From contig JAQUVD010000041.1 in the NCBI GenBank assembly GCA_028693555.1, forward strand, positions 1-32,849: a stretch of DNA of 32,849 nt, written 5' to 3'. Each line of letters opens with the position of its first letter. Position 1 is the first letter of the stretch. Source of the stretch: Hespellia sp. (GTDB lineage: Bacteria; Bacillota; Clostridia; Lachnospirales; Lachnospiraceae). Positions 23,399 to 32,720 of this stretch are shown here, piece by piece. The notes under the pieces were generated by a model that saw nothing but the letters and a program-made list of their open reading frames with translations, did no database searches and was not told the DNA's origin. The position numbers were made by a program, and so were the translations under genes.

Positions 23399-24160
23399 TT
23401 ACAATCTGACAGATACACCTTCGTCTCTCAGATACTTCTTGACCTCTTTGATCTCCAACTCTTTATAATGGAATAAGGATGCCGCCAGCGCTGCATCTGC
23501 TTTGCCCTCCGTAAGTGCTTCTTTGAAATGCTCCAATGTTCCCGCTCCGCCAGAAGCAATGACAGGAATGGATACCGCTTCTGCGATGGCTCTGGTCAGC
23601 GCAAGATCGTATCCCGCCTTTGTTCCGTCACAATCCATGCTGGTAAGCAGAATCTCCCCCGCACCAAGCGATTCCACCTTCTTCGCCCACTCAACTGCAT
23701 CTATGCCCACATCAATACGTCCGCCATTTTTATAAATGTTCCATCCGCTTCCATCTTCACGCTTTTTTGCATCAATTGCAACGACAACACACTGACTTCC
23801 GAACTTCTCTGCCGCATCGGAAATCAGCTGCGGTGTATTGATGGCTGATGAGTTGATGGAAATCTTATCTGCGCCCTCGCGAAGCAGTGCCTTAAAGTCC
23901 TCTACGGTGCGGATTCCACCGCCCACAGTAAATGGGATAAATACGCAGTCCGCTACCTTTCTCACCATATCAACAACTGTTTCCCTCGCATCCGAAGATG
24001 CCGTAATATCCAGAAACACCAGCTCGTCCGCACCGGCTTTGTCATATGCCTTCGCAATCTCTACCGGGTCTCCGGCATCCTTTAAATCCACAAAATTTAC
24101 GCCTTTTACGACACGGCCTTCGTGTACATCCAGGCATGGAATGATTCTTTTCGTAAACAT
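23399..24160 (-). CDS. hisF: Imidazole glycerol phosphate synthase, cyclase subunit
   Basis: The 253-residue protein is a (beta/alpha)8 barrel of the expected length. Catalytic Asp11 is seen in [13 protein letters not shown] and the second catalytic Asp in VVAIDAKK near residue 130. Phosphate-binding loops appear at [12 protein letters not shown] and [13 protein letters not shown]. It uses ammonia delivered by HisH to turn PRFAR into imidazole glycerol phosphate and AICAR in histidine biosynthesis. The start follows GGAGG at seven bases. HisH lies 14 bases upstream. The rest of the histidine operon is not in the window. Confidence 0.95.
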   Translation of the reverse strand: MFTKRIIPCLDVHEGRVVKGVNFVDLKDAGDPVEIAKAYDKAGADELVFLDITASSDARETVVDMVRKVADCVFIPFTVGGGIRTVEDFKALLREGADKISINSSAINTPQLISDAAEKFGSQCVVVAIDAKKREDGSGWNIYKNGGRIDVGIDAVEWAKKVESLGAGEILLTSMDCDGTKAGYDLALTRAIAEAVSIPVIASGGAGTLEHFKEALTEGKADAALAASLFHYKELEIKEVKKYLRDEGVSVRL

Positions 24161-24174
24161 GTCTCTTCCTCCAT

Positions 24175-24780
24175 CTATAGTTCTACAAAATTTTTCAAAA
24201 TCTGTAATCCCACATCACTGCTCTTCTCCGGATGGAACTGGCATGCGAATACATTCCCCTGTTCCACCGATGCATGAATGTGTGTACTGTACTGTGTGGA
24301 CGCCTTAACAATTGACTCGTCCGCCGCCTTCAGATAGTAAGAATGGACAAAATATACATAAGCACCTTCACCGATGCCTTTAAAAAGTCTTCCCTCATTC
24401 TCTAAATGAAGTGAATTCCAGCCCATATGAGGAATCTTGAGTCCCTCTGCATTCGGAATGCGGAGAATCTCTCCCTTTAACAGTCCAAGTCCCTTCACAC
24501 CTGGTGCTTCATCACTCGATTCAAACAAAAGCTGCAGTCCCAGACAGATTCCAAGAAACGGAATCCCTTTGTCCGCCACTTCGTGAATCACCTGATCTAA
24601 CCCATACTGTCTTAATTTCTCCATCGCATCGCCAAACGCACCGACCCCCGGAAGAATCACTTTGTCTGCCTGCAATATGGTATCCCGATCTCTCGTGATA
24701 ACGACATCCTGTCCCAGAAGAATCAGGGCTTTCTCTACACTTTTAATATTGCCTGCGTCATAATCTATCATTGCAATCAT
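24175..24780 (-). CDS. hisH: Imidazole glycerol phosphate synthase, glutaminase subunit
   Basis: The 201-residue class I glutamine amidotransferase has [16 protein letters not shown] at the start, the nucleophile elbow [13 protein letters not shown] with the catalytic Cys, and FHPEKSS with the catalytic His and Glu near the C-terminus. It hydrolyses glutamine and channels ammonia to HisF. The start follows AAGGAG at nine bases. Usually hisA lies between hisH and hisF. Here the two are directly adjacent, which suits co-translation and assembly of the heterodimer. Confidence 0.95.
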   Translation of the reverse strand: MIAMIDYDAGNIKSVEKALILLGQDVVITRDRDTILQADKVILPGVGAFGDAMEKLRQYGLDQVIHEVADKGIPFLGICLGLQLLFESSDEAPGVKGLGLLKGEILRIPNAEGLKIPHMGWNSLHLENEGRLFKGIGEGAYVYFVHSYYLKAADESIVKASTQYSTHIHASVEQGNVFACQFHPEKSSDVGLQILKNFVEL

Positions 24781-24891
24781 AATAATATGCTCCTTCTACC
24801 TTATTTCCTATTAGTTTAGCATAAGATTCTAAAAAAAGAAACGGTGCAGTTTTCACTTCGGAAACCACATCGTCTCTTGATCCATCTTATC

Positions 24892-26391
24892 TTACTTCGT
24901 ATCCAATTCAAACCAGAATTCCACGCCATTGTCGAAATTCTTCACACCATACTGCTGATGGAACGATTCCATAATCGCTTTCACAATGGACAGTCCAATT
25001 CCATTTCCACCATACTCTCTTGTATGTGCTTTGTCAACCTTATAGAACTTATCCCAGAGCTTTGGAATATCCTCCTCTGGAATTGGCATTCCGCTGTTAA
25101 ATACGCAGACCCGGACATGATTCTCGCTCTTTTCCAAATGTACTTCAATCCGTTTCTCATTATCCGTATGATGAATTGCATTCGTCAGATAATTCCGAAT
25201 AACCTGCTCCGTCTTAAACTCATCTGCCCACACGTACGTCGGCTCGCACTCCACAAACGCTGCAGTCGCCTCCGCCTGTTTGATCATAATATCAAGACTC
25301 TGAATTACTCCATTAATCAGCGTTGTAATATCAAATCTCGCAAACTGCGTATCATCTTCTCCAAATTCTAACTGATTCAGTGTTAACAGATTCTTTACCA
25401 TCTGATTCATCTTGCTCGCTTCATCCATAATGACATCGCAGTAAAATTCGCGGCTCTCCGGATCATCATTAACCCCTTCTTTTAATCCTTCTGCATAGCC
25501 CTGGATCAGCGCAATCGGCGTCTTCAACTCATGCGATACATTTCCCAGAAACTCCGTCCGCATTGCTTCTAATTTATTCTTCTTTTCAAGATCCTTCTGC
25601 AGCTCATGGTTCACACTCTTCAGCTCGGAAATTGCCGTTTCAAGCGATTCCGACATCGAATTGAAATTCGATCCCAAAATGCCGATTTCATCCACCCCGC
25701 CACTGGCATACTTCGCTTCAAAATCAAGGCCTGCCATCCGCTGGGACAATGCCACAAGTTCCAGAATTGGTCTTGTAATCTTCTGCGCGAAATACCACAC
25801 CGCAAGGATACTAAACAAAACCGCCACAGATCCTACATAAATCAAAAATCGGTTGGCAAGTTTGGCACTCTCCTGAATGCTCTCTAACGGGCTTCTCATT
25901 ACAAAATAATAACCTGAATCGGACATGGTTCCCCACATTTCAATATATTTTGTCTTCGAGCCGGGGTCCATCGTCTCCTGAATCTCATACGCGTCTGTCG
26001 ATTCCAGTATCTCTGTCTTATCCTGATTCTTGCCATAAATATAGCCAAGAAGCTGCATAAAAAGTTTATTATTATCTTCACGGGCTGTTATAAACGCCGG
26101 CGTGATTGCATTATCCTGCGAATCAGTTAATTCCTCTATGCTCACAACAATGGCAGATATATTCGCCTTCTCCGACATGTGACTCAACTGCGCCTGCATA
26201 TCATCTGTAGATATGTTCTCTTCCTCAATCGCTTTCTCCATGCAGCTGTACATCGCAGTCAGCTCTGTCTGCTTATTTGCAACATAATACTTTTCCAAAA
26301 AACTGGAATTCACTATGAAGACACTCACCAATACAAAGAAGATCAATCCAACAAAGACAACAATCATCTGTTTCTTTAGTGAATGTTTCAT
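24892..26391 (-). CDS. Sensor histidine kinase (HAMP, HisKA, HATPase)
   Basis: The 499-residue protein has a membrane segment at residues 10-29, an extracytoplasmic sensor of about 150 residues, a second segment near 183-203 and a HAMP linker to about 256. The dimerisation domain has the phospho-accepting His287 in FLGNVSHELKTPIALIQGY. The ATPase domain shows the N box (RNYLTNAIHH), G1 (VCVFNSGMPIP) and G2 (YGGNGIGLSIVKAIM). It would phosphorylate the response regulator encoded just upstream. Its ATG overlaps the regulator stop by one base (TAATG), so the two are translationally coupled. The long outer domain suggests it reads an extracellular signal itself. Confidence 0.95.
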   Translation of the reverse strand: MKHSLKKQMIVVFVGLIFFVLVSVFIVNSSFLEKYYVANKQTELTAMYSCMEKAIEEENISTDDMQAQLSHMSEKANISAIVVSIEELTDSQDNAITPAFITAREDNNKLFMQLLGYIYGKNQDKTEILESTDAYEIQETMDPGSKTKYIEMWGTMSDSGYYFVMRSPLESIQESAKLANRFLIYVGSVAVLFSILAVWYFAQKITRPILELVALSQRMAGLDFEAKYASGGVDEIGILGSNFNSMSESLETAISELKSVNHELQKDLEKKNKLEAMRTEFLGNVSHELKTPIALIQGYAEGLKEGVNDDPESREFYCDVIMDEASKMNQMVKNLLTLNQLEFGEDDTQFARFDITTLINGVIQSLDIMIKQAEATAAFVECEPTYVWADEFKTEQVIRNYLTNAIHHTDNEKRIEVHLEKSENHVRVCVFNSGMPIPEEDIPKLWDKFYKVDKAHTREYGGNGIGLSIVKAIMESFHQQYGVKNFDNGVEFWFELDTK

Positions 26392-27068
26392 TATTCTACC
26401 TCGAATTTGTAGCCCATACCCCAGATGGTCTTAATATAATCACCCTTGTCTCCGAGCTTACTTCTGAGCTTCTTCACATGTGTGTCAATCGTTCTTGCAT
26501 CGCCAAAATAATCGTAATTCCATACATTATTCAGAATCTTCTCTCGTGACAATGCAATTCCCTCATTCTCAATAAAATATGTCAGAAGTTCAAACTCTTT
26601 AAAACTAAGATCAACGGACTGATCCCCAATCATCACGATATGCGCCGCTTTATCCACTTTGATTCCGCCTGCATCTGTCACATCGCCCGCACTCTTTCCA
26701 AGTGTTCTTCGAAGAATTGCTTCCACTCTGGCAACAAGGATCTTCGGGCTAAAGGGTTTCGAGACATACTCATCTACACCGAGTTCAAATCCCTGTAATT
26801 CATCGCGTTCTTCTGATCTTGCCGTCAGCATAATAATCGGTACTTTCGATGTCTCCCGAATCTCACGGCAAACCTGCCATCCATCCATCTTCGGCATCAT
26901 AACATCCAGAATAATCAGTGCAATATCTTTGTCCTCATAAAAACAATCCATCGCCTCCACGCCGTCACCAGCCTCAATTACCTCATACCCTTCACGCGTC
27001 AGGAAGTCTTTGACCAGCTTGCGCATTCTGCTCTCATCATCAACCACCAATATTTTTGATTTATCCAT
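26391..27068 (-). CDS. OmpR/PhoB-family response regulator
   Basis: I choose ATG 27068 because GAGG lies six bases upstream. The ATG two codons earlier abuts that site. The protein is about 225 residues. The receiver domain has the acidic pair VVDDE, the phospho-accepting Asp in ILDVMMPKMDG, the Thr in IIMLTARS and the Lys in EYVSKPFSP. The C-terminal winged helix contains LSFKEFELLTYFIENEG and ARTIDTHVKKLRSKLG. It probably controls the adjacent ABC transporter genes. Its promoter may be the TTCACA-N17-TGATAT in the roughly 100 bases before it, so it may also be transcribed with the transporter. Confidence 0.95.
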   Translation of the reverse strand: MDKSKILVVDDESRMRKLVKDFLTREGYEVIEAGDGVEAMDCFYEDKDIALIILDVMMPKMDGWQVCREIRETSKVPIIMLTARSEERDELQGFELGVDEYVSKPFSPKILVARVEAILRRTLGKSAGDVTDAGGIKVDKAAHIVMIGDQSVDLSFKEFELLTYFIENEGIALSREKILNNVWNYDYFGDARTIDTHVKKLRSKLGDKGDYIKTIWGMGYKFEVE

Positions 27069-27170
27069 CTTCATCCTCGCTTTCCACTTCTTATCTGCAG
27101 AATTCGTCTCTGTTCTAAGTTTATGTCGTAATCATATCAGACAATTATGTTGCTTTTGTGAAGAACTGCA

Positions 27171-30100
27171 CTATTCTACGCTCTTGAGCGACTCAACCAT
27201 ATTAATCTTCTTCAGTTTAAAATACATGACCCAGTTCACGAATAATGAAAACGCAATTGTAATCAGTGCGCTGTATACATAACTGCTTAGATTGATCGCG
27301 CGTCCGAACATGCAGGAATCAATCTCAACCGTCACAATAATAAAACGATGCAGAATCATTCCCAGTGCCATTCCCACAATCGTTCCGATCAGTGTCAGAA
27401 CAATATTTTCGCGGAATACATAAGACGATACTTCCTTGTCGTAAAAACCAAGCACCTTCAATGTCGCCAGTTCCCTCTGCCGCTCGGAAATATTGATATT
27501 ATTCAGATTATAAAGTACCACAAATGCCAACAGACCGGCAGAAAAAATCAAGACTACAATAATGAAATCAAGACTTCCCAGCATATGATCCAGCTGGTCC
27601 TGAATATCATTCGTATAGCTGGCACTGAGCGCACCTTTACAAGTTAATGCCTGCTCTCCGATTTCCTCCATGTCCTTCTGATTAAATTCTTTCATCTCAA
27701 AATACGCCGCATTATACTGAGGCGCTTTTTGGAATAGTTTCTCATAAAGTACCGGGGACATGTACATGTAATGCTGCAGATAGTTCTCACAAACAGCCGC
27801 AATCTTTACCTCAATTTCTCCTAATGTGTCATCCTTGATTGTAACCGTATCTCCCGCCTTCACATCCATCAGCTTCGCAGCCTTCTCTGTCAGGATGACG
27901 CCGTCATCACTGAGCCGGTATTGTTCTGTGGAAACACGATCGCGAAATACCAGATATTTACTGAGCCTTGAAATGTCCTTGGGAACATTCAGATATACAT
28001 CCATCGTCTTATCTGCTCCGGTCACACTGATATTTTCCATTACGAGTTCCATTGAACCACCGACGCGCGAATCCTTCTGCATCGTATCTTTCACGGTATT
28101 CAAATCACTTTCGCCCGCGTCTTCTTCCATAATAATCATACCATCGTACAACTGTAGACTATCATACTGAAGCCCAGCAATATTGGAAATAGAATCCTTG
28201 ATTCCAAATCCTACCAGCATCAGCGCCATCGATCCTCCGATTCCAAATATCGTCATGAAGAATCTTTTTTTATAACGCATCAGATTTCGCACAGTTGCCT
28301 TCCATGTAAAGCTCAGATGCCTCCAGATGATTGATATACGTTCCAACAGCACTCGTTTTCCATTCTTCGGTGCCGGCGGTCTCATCAGCTCTGCCGCCTG
28401 CGTCAGCAGTTCTTTATAGCAGGCAAATACCGTTGCCCCAATCGTACATGCAAAAGCTGCAATACTTGCCATATATGCATACTGCATCTGGAATGGAACC
28501 TGAATCTCGTTCATATGCGGATACATGATTCCGTATGCGTTGATGATGATATAAGGAAGTGCCTTCTCCCCCACAATCACGCCGAGAATACTTCCACCAA
28601 CAGTCGCCAAAAATGCATATCCCATATATTTGGAAGAAATATCAAGTCCACTATAGCCGAGTGCTTTGAGCGTCCCAATCTGTGTACGCTGTTCCTCTAC
28701 CATACGTGTCATACTCGTCAGGCTGATCAGTGCTGCCACAAGGAAGAAGAGAACCGGGAAAACCTCGCCAATCGCTTTCATTCGATCTGCATTCTCCCCG
28801 AATCCATCATATTCTGTAATATTTCCACGATCATAGATATACCATTTTGCATGTTCGATCTTACTGATTTCATCTTCTGCATCCGAAATCTTCTGCTCAC
28901 CATCTGAAATCTTCTCATCCGCCTCAGCCTTTGCACTGTCGTATTCTGCCTGCGCATCCGTCAGCTTCTGTTCATTCTCTGCAATCTGGCTCTCTCCGTC
29001 GGCAATCTCAGCTTCACCACTCTGAATCTGTACCCAGCCATCGTTAATCTGCGCCTGACCGTTATCGATCTGATTCTGCGCATCATTTAACTGTATCTGC
29101 CCTGCCGCGATCTGTGCCTTGCCTTCCTCAATCTGTGCATCCCCCGCCTGAATCTGTGCTGCCATCATCTGAATCGTCTGCTGCGTTGCCGCATCCGTCA
29201 GACCACTGGCTATCAGCGCGTTATACTGATCTTTCAAAGCATTTAACTGATCAATCGACGCATTCAATTCATCCGTTTTCGTCTGAAGCTGCACAGATTG
29301 ATTATTTAACTCAGCCTGATTCTGATCCAGTACATTCTGCTGGGAAATGAGTTCTGCCCGGCTCTCTTCCATTGTTTGTTTTGCATTTGCAAGATCAGTC
29401 TTTGCGTTACTCAACTGCTGATTCCCATCATTAATCTTCGCCTGTGCATCATTCAGCTTCGTTTCAGCCTCAGCCTTTGCATCCGAAAGTTCTTTCTTTG
29501 CATCATTGAGCTTCTCATTCGCTTCATCGACAATTTCCTTATATCTCGCGTCCTGCCGCTCGCTTTTAATTTTCTTAATATGATCAAGAACCTCACTGAC
29601 TCTGTCATCATATTTTGAAGAGTATGCCATGAGTTCCTTTGCGCCATCCACAGTCAGGCAGATTTCCGTGTAGAAATCCTGCGAGAACCCGCTCTCTGCA
29701 AGATAGGCAAATCCATCCACATTGCCATCGCCAATCGTCGTGCTGCCCCTATAGATGGACAGGTAGGTTGGGCTCGTTCCCGCACCGACAATTGTATAGG
29801 TATCCGTTGCAAGCGTATCGGTAATCGCATCCTTGGTCCCGGATGAAAATCTTATCTTATCGCCAACCTGAGATTCTGATTTTGCCAGATAATCTGCATC
29901 AATCAGACATTCATCTGATTTCTTCGGAAGACGCCCCTCTGTTACTGTAACCTGATTCAGATCTGATAGCAGCGATTCGAGATGCAGCACATTCTTACTA
30001 TCCTCATTATCGCAGAGCACATCGGTCATGTGCCCCGGATTGACTACTTCCACACCGTCAATCTTTTTCAGTGCCGAGACATCATCCCCGGTCAGTCCCA

Positions 30101-30305
30101 GCGTTGAAATCACCTTAATGTCCATCAGATTCTGGGCATCATAATAAGCGTCCCCCGTCACCTTCATATCAGGCTCTGCTGAACGGATTCCCGAAAAGAA
30201 TGCAACGCCGATTGCTACGATAAAGAAAATCGACATAAATCTTCCCGGGCTCTTTTTAATCTCCATGCGGAAATCTTTTCTTAACGCCTTCTTTTTCATA
30301 TGCAT
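27171..30305 (-). CDS. Large FtsX-type ABC transporter permease with coiled-coil insert
   Basis: The start is probably ATG 30305, giving TAATG overlap with the ATPase stop. A GTG two codons upstream and an ATG two codons downstream are alternatives. The protein is about 1,044 residues. One membrane segment near residues 25-45 is followed by a long extracytoplasmic region. Three segments (FPVLFFLVAALISLTS onward) make the first FtsX domain, another single segment follows (MTIFGIGGSMALMLVGF), and three C-terminal segments make the second domain (LDFIIVVLIFSAGLLAFVVL, ENIVLTLIGTIVGMALGMIL). Both carry the QRxxxATLKVLG-like motif (QRTQIGTLKALGYS, QRELATLKVLGFY). Residues about 260-490 form heptad coils. 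Related permeases move lipids, peptides or drugs or transmit stress signals. The substrate is unknown. Confidence 0.92.
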   Translation of the reverse strand: MHMKKKALRKDFRMEIKKSPGRFMSIFFIVAIGVAFFSGIRSAEPDMKVTGDAYYDAQNLMDIKVISTLGLTGDDVSALKKIDGVEVVNPGHMTDVLCDNEDSKNVLHLESLLSDLNQVTVTEGRLPKKSDECLIDADYLAKSESQVGDKIRFSSGTKDAITDTLATDTYTIVGAGTSPTYLSIYRGSTTIGDGNVDGFAYLAESGFSQDFYTEICLTVDGAKELMAYSSKYDDRVSEVLDHIKKIKSERQDARYKEIVDEANEKLNDAKKELSDAKAEAETKLNDAQAKINDGNQQLSNAKTDLANAKQTMEESRAELISQQNVLDQNQAELNNQSVQLQTKTDELNASIDQLNALKDQYNALIASGLTDAATQQTIQMMAAQIQAGDAQIEEGKAQIAAGQIQLNDAQNQIDNGQAQINDGWVQIQSGEAEIADGESQIAENEQKLTDAQAEYDSAKAEADEKISDGEQKISDAEDEISKIEHAKWYIYDRGNITEYDGFGENADRMKAIGEVFPVLFFLVAALISLTSMTRMVEEQRTQIGTLKALGYSGLDISSKYMGYAFLATVGGSILGVIVGEKALPYIIINAYGIMYPHMNEIQVPFQMQYAYMASIAAFACTIGATVFACYKELLTQAAELMRPPAPKNGKRVLLERISIIWRHLSFTWKATVRNLMRYKKRFFMTIFGIGGSMALMLVGFGIKDSISNIAGLQYDSLQLYDGMIIMEEDAGESDLNTVKDTMQKDSRVGGSMELVMENISVTGADKTMDVYLNVPKDISRLSKYLVFRDRVSTEQYRLSDDGVILTEKAAKLMDVKAGDTVTIKDDTLGEIEVKIAAVCENYLQHYMYMSPVLYEKLFQKAPQYNAAYFEMKEFNQKDMEEIGEQALTCKGALSASYTNDIQDQLDHMLGSLDFIIVVLIFSAGLLAFVVLYNLNNINISERQRELATLKVLGFYDKEVSSYVFRENIVLTLIGTIVGMALGMILHRFIIVTVEIDSCMFGRAINLSSYVYSALITIAFSLFVNWVMYFKLKKINMVESLKSVE
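28860..29530 (-). repeat. Heptad (21-base) coding repeat in the permease coiled coil
   Basis: This part of the permease gene encodes a regular 7-residue pattern such as AQINDGW, VQIQSGE, AEIADGE and SQIAENE. At DNA level this gives degenerate 21-base units with recurrent AATCTG on the plus strand, best seen at about 28980-29160. The product is a long two-stranded coil outside the membrane. Low-complexity repeats of this sort can change length between strains. Confidence 0.7.
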
Positions 30306-31009
30306 TACCACTCAATCAAATCAATGGATTCTGGGTTCTCATTCGTCACCATACTGGAAACCTTGCCGTTCTTAATCTTAATCAGTCTGTCCGCCATCGG
30401 CGCCAACGCTGAATTATGTGTGATAATAATGACTGTCATTCCACGTGTGCGGCACATATCCTGCAGAAGCTTTAAAATAGATTTACCTGTATTGTAGTCA
30501 AGTGCACCCGTCGGCTCATCACACAGAAGCAGTTTCGGATTCTTCGCAAGTGCTCTTGCGATCGAAACTCTCTGCTGCTCTCCGCCGGAGAGCTGTGCCG
30601 GGAAATTATCCATCCGATCTTCCAGACCAACCTCTTTCATTACCTCACGCGCATCCAGCGGATCTTTGCAAATCTGCAGTGCCATCTCCACATTCTCAAG
30701 TGCCGTCAGATTCGGAATCAGATTATAAAACTGAAAGACAAAACCAATATCATCTCTGCGGTAGGCTGTCAGCTTTGCAGCATTATACTCTGTAATATCT
30801 TTTTCATCCACAGTAATCTTCCCTGCTGTTGCTGTATCCATACCGCCCAGAATATTCAGGACGGTTGTCTTTCCAGCACCGCTCGGTCCGACAATTACGA
30901 CCAACTCGCCCTTTTCAATGTTAAAATCAATACCGTCTACAGCACGAATCTCTACTTCGCCCATCTTATATACTTTTGTAATACCTTGCAATTCCACAAA
31001 ATTTTTCAT
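30305..31009 (-). CDS. ABC transporter ATP-binding protein (MacB/LolD type)
   Basis: I start at ATG 31009, seven bases after AGGAG. The ATG two codons upstream abuts the ribosome site. The 234-residue ATPase has Walker [11 protein letters not shown]-loop [18 protein letters not shown], signature [15 protein letters not shown], Walker [13 protein letters not shown] and switch His in IIITHNSAL. These fit the LolD/MacB/FtsE group that partners FtsX-type permeases. It overlaps the permease start, so both are made from one mRNA. A -10 box TATAAT lies in the T-run side of the aroB terminator just upstream. Confidence 0.95.
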   Translation of the reverse strand: MKNFVELQGITKVYKMGEVEIRAVDGIDFNIEKGELVVIVGPSGAGKTTVLNILGGMDTATAGKITVDEKDITEYNAAKLTAYRRDDIGFVFQFYNLIPNLTALENVEMALQICKDPLDAREVMKEVGLEDRMDNFPAQLSGGEQQRVSIARALAKNPKLLLCDEPTGALDYNTGKSILKLLQDMCRTRGMTVIIITHNSALAPMADRLIKIKNGKVSSMVTNENPESIDLIEW

Positions 31010-31051
31010 CGGCATTCTCCTGTGTACACTTTTTTCTATTATATCATGAAT

Positions 31052-31083
31052 TAAAAAAAGAAGTACCGCCTGGTACTTCTTTT
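31052..31083 (-). terminator. Terminator of aroB
   Basis: AAAAGAAGTACC (31056-31067) and GGTACTTCTTTT (31072-31083) make a 12-bp stem with a 4-base loop. On the minus strand it is followed by a T-run and then immediately by the -10 region of the ABC transporter operon. Confidence 0.9.
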
Positions 31084-31108
31084 CATTTTAATTTTAGAAA
31101 TCTGATGT

Positions 31109-32170
31109 TCACAGACTGCCTTCCGCGTCTGCAAAAAACGAATGGTCTGTCTCATACACATAGCTGTCACCCATTTTGCGGAGCAACACCACCTTCAAAT
31201 GACCATCCAGATTTTTTTTGTCTAGATGAATGGCTCCCAGCAACTCCTCGATGGGAAGTCCGCAGCGAATTGGCAGATGATAGCTCTCCAGAATTGCACG
31301 GATTCGCTCTGCTGTACCTTCCTGCGTCAGCCCTTTCTTCTCCGCGAGCTTACTGATCTGGTACATTCCGATTGCCACTGCCTCACCGTGACTCTCCCGC
31401 TCATAGTGGAAATGCTGTTCAATCGTATGTGCCAGTGTATGTCCGAAATTCAAAAGGATACGTCTTCCAAAATCAAACTGATCCTCCTCAACAACAATAC
31501 GCTTGTAATCCACACATTTGTAGATAATCTCTTCAAGACTTGGCTTTAATCCTTCAAAAGAGCCTGCTGCCAGAAGCGTATCAAATAGCGCTTCATCAAA
31601 GATGCAGCCATACTTGATAACCTCGCCCATTCCATCGTTAATAAATTTCTCCGGTAACGTCGCAAGCACAGTCGGATCAATCAGTACCAACTTTGGCTGG
31701 TAAAAGGCTCCCACCAAATTCTTTCCCTGTGGAAGATCCACTGCCACTTTCCCACCGACCGAAGAATCCACCTGCGCGAGAAGTGACGTTGGAATCTGAA
31801 TAAATGGAATTCCACGCAGGTAGGAGGATGCTGCAAATCCCACCAAATCTCCAATCACACCGCCTCCAAGTGCAATGATCAGATCACTCCTTGTAATTTT
31901 GGCTTCCAGCATCGCGCTGTAGATTCCCGGAAGCACCTGAAAATTCTTTGACAGTTCTCCATGCGGCACTACGTAATGATGGCACTCATATTCTCCTGCC
32001 AGATTGGCTCGCAGCGTCTCCCCATAGATCGGATATACATGATCATCCGAAATAATCATAATACGCCTACCTGTATACACCTTTTCAACATAACTCTTTG
32101 CATCCTTTAAAATGCCATTTTCTATATAAATCGGGTAGCTCTTCTCCCCGAGATCCACGGTCATCTCCAT
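31109..32170 (-). CDS. aroB: 3-dehydroquinate synthase
   Basis: The ATG at 32170 follows GGAGG at eight bases. A TTG at 32185 just upstream overlaps that site and is unlikely. The 353-residue protein is typical of AroB, which converts DAHP to 3-dehydroquinate in the shikimate pathway using NAD and a divalent metal. Diagnostic stretches are PHGELSKNF, the NAD-binding ALGGGVIGDLVGFAASSYLRG, PTSLLAQVDSSVGGKVAVD, and the metal ligands in GMGEVIKYG, LNFGHTLAHTIE and RESHGEAVAIG. It stands alone with its own promoter and terminator, separated from other aromatic amino acid genes. Confidence 0.96.
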   Translation of the reverse strand: MEMTVDLGEKSYPIYIENGILKDAKSYVEKVYTGRRIMIISDDHVYPIYGETLRANLAGEYECHHYVVPHGELSKNFQVLPGIYSAMLEAKITRSDLIIALGGGVIGDLVGFAASSYLRGIPFIQIPTSLLAQVDSSVGGKVAVDLPQGKNLVGAFYQPKLVLIDPTVLATLPEKFINDGMGEVIKYGCIFDEALFDTLLAAGSFEGLKPSLEEIIYKCVDYKRIVVEEDQFDFGRRILLNFGHTLAHTIEQHFHYERESHGEAVAIGMYQISKLAEKKGLTQEGTAERIRAILESYHLPIRCGLPIEELLGAIHLDKKNLDGHLKVVLLRKMGDSYVYETDHSFFADAEGSL

Positions 32171-32236
32171 GTTTTTGTCCTCCAAAATATATTCAAATCT
32201 TGTCGCTTCATTGTTTTAAAGTGTGAAACAATATTT

Positions 32237-32265
32237 ATATTACCTTCGTATCGGAAATTTGTCAA
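32237..32265 (-). promoter_or_regulatory. Promoter of aroB
   Basis: On the minus strand a perfect TTGACA (32260-32265) and TAATAT (32237-32242) are separated by 17 bases. The start near 32230 gives a leader of about 60 bases. Confidence 0.75.
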
Positions 32266-32284
32266 TAAATTGATTAAATCAACC

Positions 32285-32313
32285 TTGACATTTTGTTCTA
32301 TTTAGCATAGAAT
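32285..32313 (+). promoter_or_regulatory. Promoter of the tmRNA gene
   Basis: A perfect TTGACA (32285-32290) and TAGAAT (32308-32313) are separated by 17 bases. The precursor would carry about 60 bases 5' of the mature end, including the hairpin GAAAGA...TCTTTC near 32341-32359. Confidence 0.8.
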
Positions 32314-32379
32314 AACATCATATCGTCTGTACACCAGCATGAAAGAATGTTTTTCTTTCAACAACTAAGTGATTACTTA

Positions 32380-32720
32380 GGGCTTGTACTGGTTTCGACA
32401 GGGGTTTTGAAGATGGAGAAGCTATCCGTAGGAAGGTGCGTCAAACCGCAACATTAAATTTAAACGCAGACGAAAATTTAGCGTTCGCAGCCTAGTGCTG
32501 CGTGTCAGCCTTAATGCACTCACACATTAAGAATCTGGCATCGACTTTGTGAGAAACGACACTGGCAAAGCTTTGAGCTAGCGGGCGTATGATGAAGCTA
32601 CTAAAGCCATAAGGGTGTTAGTTCCCGTATGGTAGAGGGAATGTCAAATAACTGACTATGATAGTAGAAGTACATGGGATAGGCTTTTGGACGCGGGTTC
32701 GATTCCCGCCAGGTCCACTA
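32380..32720 (+). ncRNA. ssrA: tmRNA (transfer-messenger RNA)
   Basis: The RNA rescues stalled ribosomes by acting first as alanyl-tRNA and then as a short mRNA. GGGCTTG at the 5' end pairs with CAGGTCC at 32710-32716 as the acceptor stem. TACTGGTTTCGACAGGGG follows the 5' end, and the T arm GCGGGTTCGATTCCCGC precedes the 3' end. The tag frame GCAGACGAAAATTTAGCG begins at 32466 and encodes ADENLAFAA before TAG, a normal degradation tag ending in hydrophobic-Ala-Ala. After the discriminator A (32717) the DNA reads CTA rather than CCA, so CCA must be added enzymatically or has mutated. A group II intron end lies directly downstream on the other strand. Confidence 0.95.

Noticed and set aside
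28860-29530. CRISPR-like or tandem non-coding repeat
   Set aside because: The 21-base periodicity is degenerate and in frame with the permease, so it reflects heptad codons. No spacers or exact repeats are present.
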